DNA from: Micromonosporaceae bacterium
GTDB lineage: Bacteria; Actinomycetota; Actinomycetes; Mycobacteriales; Micromonosporaceae
Reading direction: 5' to 3'
NCBI GenBank assembly: GCA_019690055.1
Contig: JADGGF010000218.1
Span: 1 to 7,218 of the forward strand
DNA: 7,218 nucleotides
Of this stretch, positions 1-7,218 are shown piece after piece. Position 1 is the stretch's first letter. Each line of letters opens with the position of its first letter. Below the pieces are notes generated by a model, which made no database searches, was not told the origin of the DNA, and saw only the letters and a program-made list of their open reading frames with translations. The translations under genes were made by a program, and so were the position numbers.

Positions 1-645
1 GACCGGAACCCGTCGGCCCACCTGGTCCATGATCTCGTGCACCAGCTTGATGTCGTCGGGCGACCGCACGAACGACAACGCGACGAGGTCCACGCCGAGA
101 GCGAGGGCGAAGCGCAGGTCATCGGCGTCCTTTTCGGACAGTGCCGGTACGCTCACCGCCACGTTGGGCAGCGACACGCCCTTGTGGTCCGAGACAGGGC
201 CGCCCTCGGTCACCCGGCACGTGATGTCGGTGCCGTCGCTGTCGATCACCTCGACCGCGACCTTCCCGTCATCGATCAGCAGGCGGTCACCCGCGCGCAC
301 CTCGTGCGGCAGCTTGTCGTAGGTGCACGAGACCCGGTCGTGGGTGCCCATGATGTTCTCGTTGGTGATGACCACCGTCTCGCCGGTGGCCCACACCACG
401 CTGCCCTCAGCGAACTTGCCGAGGCGAATCTTCGGCCCCTGCAGGTCGGCCAGAATTCCGATCGGCCGGTCGGCGGCGGCCGCAGCCTCCCGCACCCAGG
501 TGAGCCGGCGCTCGTGATCCGCGTGGCTGCCGTGGCTGAAGTTCAACCGGGCCACGTCCATGCCGGCCTCGACGAGCTCCCGGACACGGTCAGCTCCGTC
601 GACAGCGGGACCGAGCGTACAGACGATCTTCGCACGACGCTTCAC
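1..645 (-). CDS. pyk: Pyruvate kinase, N-terminal part (215 codons, truncated by window edge)
   Basis: Catalyses phosphoenolpyruvate + ADP to pyruvate + ATP, the last step of glycolysis, in the cytoplasm. The visible 215 residues show the family hallmarks in order: the first strand KIVCTLGPA (residues 6-14); MDVARLNFSHG (29-39), with R33, N35, S37 and H38 in the phosphate and K+ binding region; ADLQGPKIR (65-73), with D66 as a likely cation ligand; then the mobile lid (B) domain, about 74-165, ending near KGVSLPNVAVSVP; then the return to the barrel with EKDADDLRFAL and VDLVALSFVRSPDDI. The window ends before the catalytic lysine/glutamate motif, so the active site cannot be fully checked. 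The start is GTG at 645: the frame meets a stop (TAG, 655-657) four codons upstream, so no other upstream start exists. There is no strong Shine-Dalgarno; an extended -10 match ends 6 nt before the GTG, suggesting a leaderless mRNA. The family assignment is very secure. Confidence 0.96.
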   Translation of the reverse strand, partial: MKRRAKIVCTLGPAVDGADRVRELVEAGMDVARLNFSHGSHADHERRLTWVREAAAAADRPIGILADLQGPKIRLGKFAEGSVVWATGETVVITNENIMGTHDRVSCTYDKLPHEVRAGDRLLIDDGKVAVEVIDSDGTDITCRVTEGGPVSDHKGVSLPNVAVSVPALSEKDADDLRFALALGVDLVALSFVRSPDDIKLVHEIMDQVGRRVPV

Positions 646-680
646 GATGTAACCCTAGACTCCGGCGGTACTCCGCCATT
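646..680 (-). promoter_or_regulatory. Probable pyk promoter, leaderless, with inverted repeat in the spacer
   Basis: On the minus strand the hexamer TAGGGT (652-657) fits the actinobacterial -10 pattern TANNNT. It is followed by exactly six bases (tacatc) before the GTG of pyk, which would put the transcription start on or next to the first base of the start codon. The -35 region (675-680, AATGGC) is a poor match to TTGACA. A short inverted repeat, GGCGG-4 nt-CCGCC, at 664-677 lies in the spacer and could be an operator. This is inferred from spacing and motif only. Confidence 0.45.
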
Positions 681-776
681 CGGACTATCCCGATCGGCCG
701 GCTGACGCCCGGGCCCGACCGGAGGACGACAGGGGATCGGGCCACACCGCCCAATGCCCGCGAGCATACGCGCTTC

Positions 777-848
777 CCACCCCGGCCGTACGCCCGAAGA
801 CCATCCCGGGCGTACGCCGGCAGGCCATCCCGGGCGTACGCCCGAAAC
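777..848. repeat. Three tandem copies of a 24-bp repeat between gltB and pyk
   Basis: Units are 777-800, 801-824 and 825-848, each exactly 24 bp. Copies 2 and 3 share the 18-mer ccatcccgggcgtacgcc; copy 1 differs mainly by ccaccccggc at its start. Each unit carries a GTAC-centred palindrome. In copy 3 it is a perfect 14-bp palindrome (cgggcgtacgcccg, 831-844); copies 1 and 2 each have it with one mismatched pair. The array starts 8 bp beyond the gltB stop. The 24-bp period is divisible by three, but the reading frame crossing it is a shadow of gltB with no start signal, so it is treated as non-coding. Confidence 0.85.
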
Positions 849-855
849 TGCCGGC
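816..855 (-). terminator. Hairpin just after the gltB stop, possible terminator without a U-tract
   Basis: Eight-base arms gccggcag (816-823) and ctgccggc (848-855) pair perfectly and enclose the 14-bp palindrome at 831-844, giving a long GC-rich stem with an internal bulge and a GTAC loop. In transcript order it begins one base after the gltB TGA. There is no run of U, as is common for actinobacterial intrinsic terminators. The other repeat copies could form alternative or additional hairpins. The structure is visible; the terminator role is inferred from position. Confidence 0.5.
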
Positions 856-856
856 C

Positions 857-5479
<4,623 letters not shown>

Positions 5480-5487
5480 GATGGTGG

Positions 5488-5492
5488 CCTCC
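5488..5492 (-). promoter_or_regulatory. gltB Shine-Dalgarno sequence
   Basis: GGAGG on the minus strand lies 8 nt before the ATG at 5479. It supports that start over other in-frame possibilities and over the overlapping ATG-started frame at 5549. Confidence 0.8.
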
Positions 5493-5514
5493 GCGTGCGT
5501 CCGTGGGGTTCAGG

Positions 5515-5536
5515 CGGAGCGGGTCGTCTCGCTCCG
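5515..5536 (-). promoter_or_regulatory. Hairpin in the gltB 5' leader
   Basis: Perfect 7-bp arms, cggagcg (5515-5521) and cgctccg (5530-5536), enclose an 8-nt loop. The structure sits about 23 nt upstream of the gltB Shine-Dalgarno and would lie within the leader if transcription starts near 5572. It could affect translation or RNA stability. No known riboswitch class is recognised. Confidence 0.35.
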
Positions 5537-5578
5537 GCGATTCGCGCATGGGACGCCGTCGGCCCAGAAGGTTGATTC

Positions 5579-5607
5579 AGTGTAGACGACCGACCGTCCG
5601 GTCTTAG
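5579..5607 (-). promoter_or_regulatory. Candidate gltB promoter with overlapping operator-like palindrome
   Basis: On the minus strand TACACT (5579-5584) matches the TANNNT -10 pattern. With a 17-nt spacer the -35 would be CTAAGA (5602-5607), a weak match. This predicts a leader of about 90 nt. A short palindrome, GACCG-2 nt-CGGTC (5592-5603), fills part of the spacer and is preceded by another GACC; its form is like many TetR-family operators. An AT-richer patch (5614-5629) lies just upstream. All of this is motif-based inference. Confidence 0.35.
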
Positions 5608-5630
5608 CCGCCGTTAAGGTGACTTTTTCC

Positions 5631-5757
5631 GCTCTTGCGGGCTCTTGCGGGCCGGAACGCGCTCGTGCGGGCCGGAACCCTGTTCGTGTGTACAGGACCC
5701 TTGCGTGGGGCCGGGAACCTGTCGCGTGGGCCGGAACGGGTCGTGTGTGTCAGGAAG
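5631..5757. repeat. Array of about six degenerate 20-bp tandem repeats upstream of gltB
   Basis: The + strand consensus is about TCGTGNGGGCCGGAAC followed by four variable bases. The AAC or GAC that closes each core ends at 5658, 5678, 5698, 5718 and 5737, and a diverged sixth copy ends at 5757; spacing is 20 bp except for one 19-bp step. A half unit (gctcttgcgg) precedes at 5631-5640. Units 1 and 2 share the 13-mer tgcgggccggaac, while units 3 and 6 share tcgtgtgt followed by cagga. The period is not a multiple of three, so the array is not coding. It lies between the monooxygenase terminator-like hairpin and the gltB promoter region, and the last copy runs into the left arm of that hairpin. 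Confidence 0.75.
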
Positions 5758-5800
5758 GAGTCCTTGTTGTGCTCCCACGCACAAGAAGGACGCCTTCCTG
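5751..5800 (-). terminator. Long imperfect hairpin, likely terminator of the monooxygenase gene
   Basis: Arms 5751-5772 and 5779-5800 are complementary at 20 of 22 positions, around a 6-nt loop (tcccac). In transcript order the structure begins 17 nt after the monooxygenase stop, the expected place for a terminator, and would insulate gltB from read-through. There is no U-tract. Each arm contains AAGGA/TCCTT-type sequence that is itself partly self-complementary. From memory, hairpins with AGGAAGG...CCTTCCT arms recur in Micromonosporaceae genomes, so it may belong to a dispersed family; this could not be checked here. Confidence 0.7.
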
Positions 5801-5817
5801 GCAAGCGGACCGGGTGC

Positions 5818-7218
5818 TCAGGGGGTCCAGTCGGCGGCCGCGGCGACGGCAGGGGTGAGCACGCGGGTGGCCAGCCGGGCGAGCATGGCGTCCCGGGCGG
5901 CCACGGCGAGGCGTCCCTGGACCTGCGCGACGCGGTCCAGCCGCCGCGCCACCCGGTCGAGGCGGCACACCCGGTCGCGGCGCAGGCGGGTGTACTCGTC
6001 CAGCCGCTCGGCGATGCCCTCCCCGGGGACGGCCGTGCGCATCAGCGTGCCGAGCACGACGGCGTCCTCCAGGGCCAGGCAGGCACCCTGGGTGAGCGAG
6101 GGGGTGATCGCGTGCGCGGCGTCACCGACCAGCACCACCCCACCGCCGCCGACCCGGAAGCCGAACCGCTCGGGCACCTCCGACAGGTGCACCGCCGGCT
6201 GGGGCACGAGGTCGCCGACCTGGGTCGCCGCCAACAGCTCGGCCACCGGCGAGTGCCAGCCCGCGAACCACCGACGCAGCAGGGTCAACTGGGTGGAGAC
6301 CGACTCGGGCCGCGGCGCCCCCGGCGCGGTGGCGTACCAGTACACGCCGCCGCCCGTCGGCTCGTCGCCGCCCACCCCGGCGGGCTCACCCGCCCGGCGG
6401 CGCAGGCCGAGCGTGGCGTAGGCGAAGCGCATACCGGCACCGAGCAGCTCGCCGGCCGGCGGCACATCCTCGGGCAGCCGCGGCGCCCGGAACCACGGCA
6501 CCAGAGCCCGCCAGGCCGTGTAGCCGGCCGGGGCGACCCGCGAGCGGGGTACCAGCCGTTGGCGGATCACGCTGCCGGCACCGTCGGCGGCGACCACCAG
6601 GTCGGCCGTGAAGGTGTGCCGGCCGGCGACCACGGCCGGCCAGTCCGCCCCGGCGGTCACGACGGCGGTCACCTCGGTGTTGGTCCGGATCTCGATCTTG
6701 TCGCCCAGAGCCGCCAGGAGCAGGTCGTGCAGGTCGTCGGTGTGCAGCACGACGGGCACGTCCGGCGCGGACCGGTCCCGGGCGGCCGCCGCCGCGCGCC
6801 CGGCCCGGTCGCCGGCCGCGGCCCCCCGTGACCGTACGCCCGGCAAAGCGGGTGACGGTACGTCCGGCGAGACCAGTGGCCGGACCTCCGGCGAGGCCGA
6901 TGACGGTGAATCCGGCGGGGCGGAAGACGGTACGTCTGACGGGACGGGTGACCGCACGGTCGGGGCCCCGGGGTGACCGTTGCGCGGACCGGGCAGCCCC
7001 GGCTCGACCAGCACCCGGCCGTCGGGGCGGCGAATGCCCCCCGGCGGCGCGGGAAAGGCGAGGTCACCGAGGTGCAGGCCGAGCGCCCGCAGGGCGGCCA
7101 CGCCGTTGGGGTGGATGATCTGGGCGGTGCCCACCCCGCGCAACCGCTCCCCGCGTTCGATCAGGGTGACCCGCCACCCCGCGCGGGCGAGGGCACCGGC
7201 GGCCGCCAGGCCCGCCAC
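5818..7218 (-). CDS. FAD-dependent monooxygenase (aromatic-ring hydroxylase / UbiH-like), N-terminus beyond the window
   Basis: A class A flavoprotein monooxygenase: such enzymes use NAD(P)H, FAD and O2 to hydroxylate an organic substrate. The visible 466 residues open with AGLAAAGALARAGWRVTLIERG, the second half of the GXGXXG dinucleotide fold, so roughly ten N-terminal residues lie outside the window; the first codon (GTG) is probably an internal Val. The DG motif is VVAADGAGSVIRQR (D212 in visible numbering), and the GD motif, binding the FAD ribose, is VLVGDAAHAITPSLTQGA (D366). The C-terminus, rich in Arg and Ala, is typical. Between the N-terminal beta strands (near IRRPDGRVLV) and the usual VVLHTDDLHDLLLAAL segment lies an extra low-complexity stretch rich in Pro, Ser and then Ala/Arg (about residues 75-155), including six 8-residue repeats. 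The substrate cannot be told, and no biosynthetic partners are visible. It ends at TGA 5818-5820, followed by a strong hairpin. Class assignment is secure; the specific role is unknown. Confidence 0.9.
   Translation of the reverse strand: MAGLAAAGALARAGWRVTLIERGERLRGVGTAQIIHPNGVAALRALGLHLGDLAFPAPPGGIRRPDGRVLVEPGLPGPRNGHPGAPTVRSPVPSDVPSSAPPDSPSSASPEVRPLVSPDVPSPALPGVRSRGAAAGDRAGRAAAAARDRSAPDVPVVLHTDDLHDLLLAALGDKIEIRTNTEVTAVVTAGADWPAVVAGRHTFTADLVVAADGAGSVIRQRLVPRSRVAPAGYTAWRALVPWFRAPRLPEDVPPAGELLGAGMRFAYATLGLRRRAGEPAGVGGDEPTGGGVYWYATAPGAPRPESVSTQLTLLRRWFAGWHSPVAELLAATQVGDLVPQPAVHLSEVPERFGFRVGGGGVVLVGDAAHAITPSLTQGACLALEDAVVLGTLMRTAVPGEGIAERLDEYTRLRRDRVCRLDRVARRLDRVAQVQGRLAVAARDAMLARLATRVLTPAVAAAADWTP
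6817..6960 (-). repeat. Six in-frame 24-bp repeats inside the monooxygenase gene
   Basis: Units are 6817-6840, 6841-6864, 6865-6888, 6889-6912, 6913-6936 and 6937-6960. In protein order they read TVRSPVPS, DVPSSAPP, DSPSSASP, EVRPLVSP, DVPSPALP and GVRSRGAA: an acidic residue, Val, Pro or Arg, Ser, then small residues and Pro. The best-kept DNA core on the + strand is ggtacgtccggcg. The repeats encode a probably disordered surface linker within the insertion between the FAD-fold strands and the DDLHDLLLAAL helix (visible residues 87-134). The frame stays open throughout. Confidence 0.85.

Noticed and set aside
689..741. 7-bp inverted repeat cccgatc/gatcggg upstream of pyk
   Set aside because: The arms are short and 39 nt apart in very GC-rich DNA, which is likely to arise by chance.
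777..848. CRISPR-like array
   Set aside because: The units are head-to-tail with no unique spacers and there are no cas genes; it is a simple tandem repeat.
5604..5629. Short + strand inverted repeat (cttagc/gttaag) followed by a run of five T, resembling an intrinsic terminator
   Set aside because: The stem is only about six pairs including a G-U, the T run is separated from it, and no + strand gene precedes it.
5600..5630. Possible GlnR box (GTCAC near TTAAC) upstream of gltB
   Set aside because: Only one half-site resembles the GTNAC-N6-GAAAC pattern; the expected GAAAC half-sites are missing at the right spacing.
5604..5804. 66-codon minus-strand frame in the gene-free region upstream of gltB
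   Set aside because: It lies across the hairpin and the 20-bp repeats, resembles no known protein, and has codon choice explained by the repeat sequence.
5635..6831. 398-codon + strand frame opposite the monooxygenase
   Set aside because: It is antisense to a clear FAD monooxygenase and has shadow composition.

Overview
The window looks like chromosomal DNA from a high-GC actinobacterium. Base composition is strongly G+C rich, third codon positions are almost all G or C, long antisense shadow ORFs are common, and the GltB and pyruvate kinase sequences are of actinobacterial type. A Micromonosporaceae-like source is a weak guess, based on overall flavour and on the long hairpin at 5751-5800.

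All three genes are on the minus strand, so transcription runs from high to low coordinates. In that order they are: (1) an FAD-dependent aromatic-ring-hydroxylase-type monooxygenase, 7218 to 5818, missing only its extreme N-terminus, with a 24-bp coding minisatellite inserted in its middle; (2) a 338-bp gene-free region, 5480-5817, with a 22-bp imperfect inverted repeat just after the monooxygenase stop, an array of about six degenerate 20-bp repeats, and the likely gltB promoter and 5' leader; (3) gltB, 5479 to 857, the complete large subunit of glutamate synthase; (4) a 211-bp gap, 646-856, with three 24-bp tandem repeats that fold into a terminator-like structure, followed by a probable leaderless promoter; (5) the first 215 codons of pyruvate kinase, 645 to 1, running off the left edge.

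Functionally, gltB makes glutamate from glutamine and 2-oxoglutarate, and pyk makes pyruvate and ATP from phosphoenolpyruvate. They are central nitrogen and carbon genes and appear to be separate transcription units. The monooxygenase has no visible functional link to either.

The main oddity is that gltD, the small NADPH-oxidising subunit normally found directly after gltB, is absent, and a repeat-bearing spacer lies where it would be expected. GltB lacks the extra loop of ferredoxin-dependent glutamate synthases, so it should still need a GltD-like partner encoded elsewhere. The second theme is short-period repeats at three separate places (24 bp intergenic, 20 bp intergenic, 24 bp in-frame coding). 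I see no mobile element, CRISPR array, tRNA or rRNA, and no convincing new multi-gene system.
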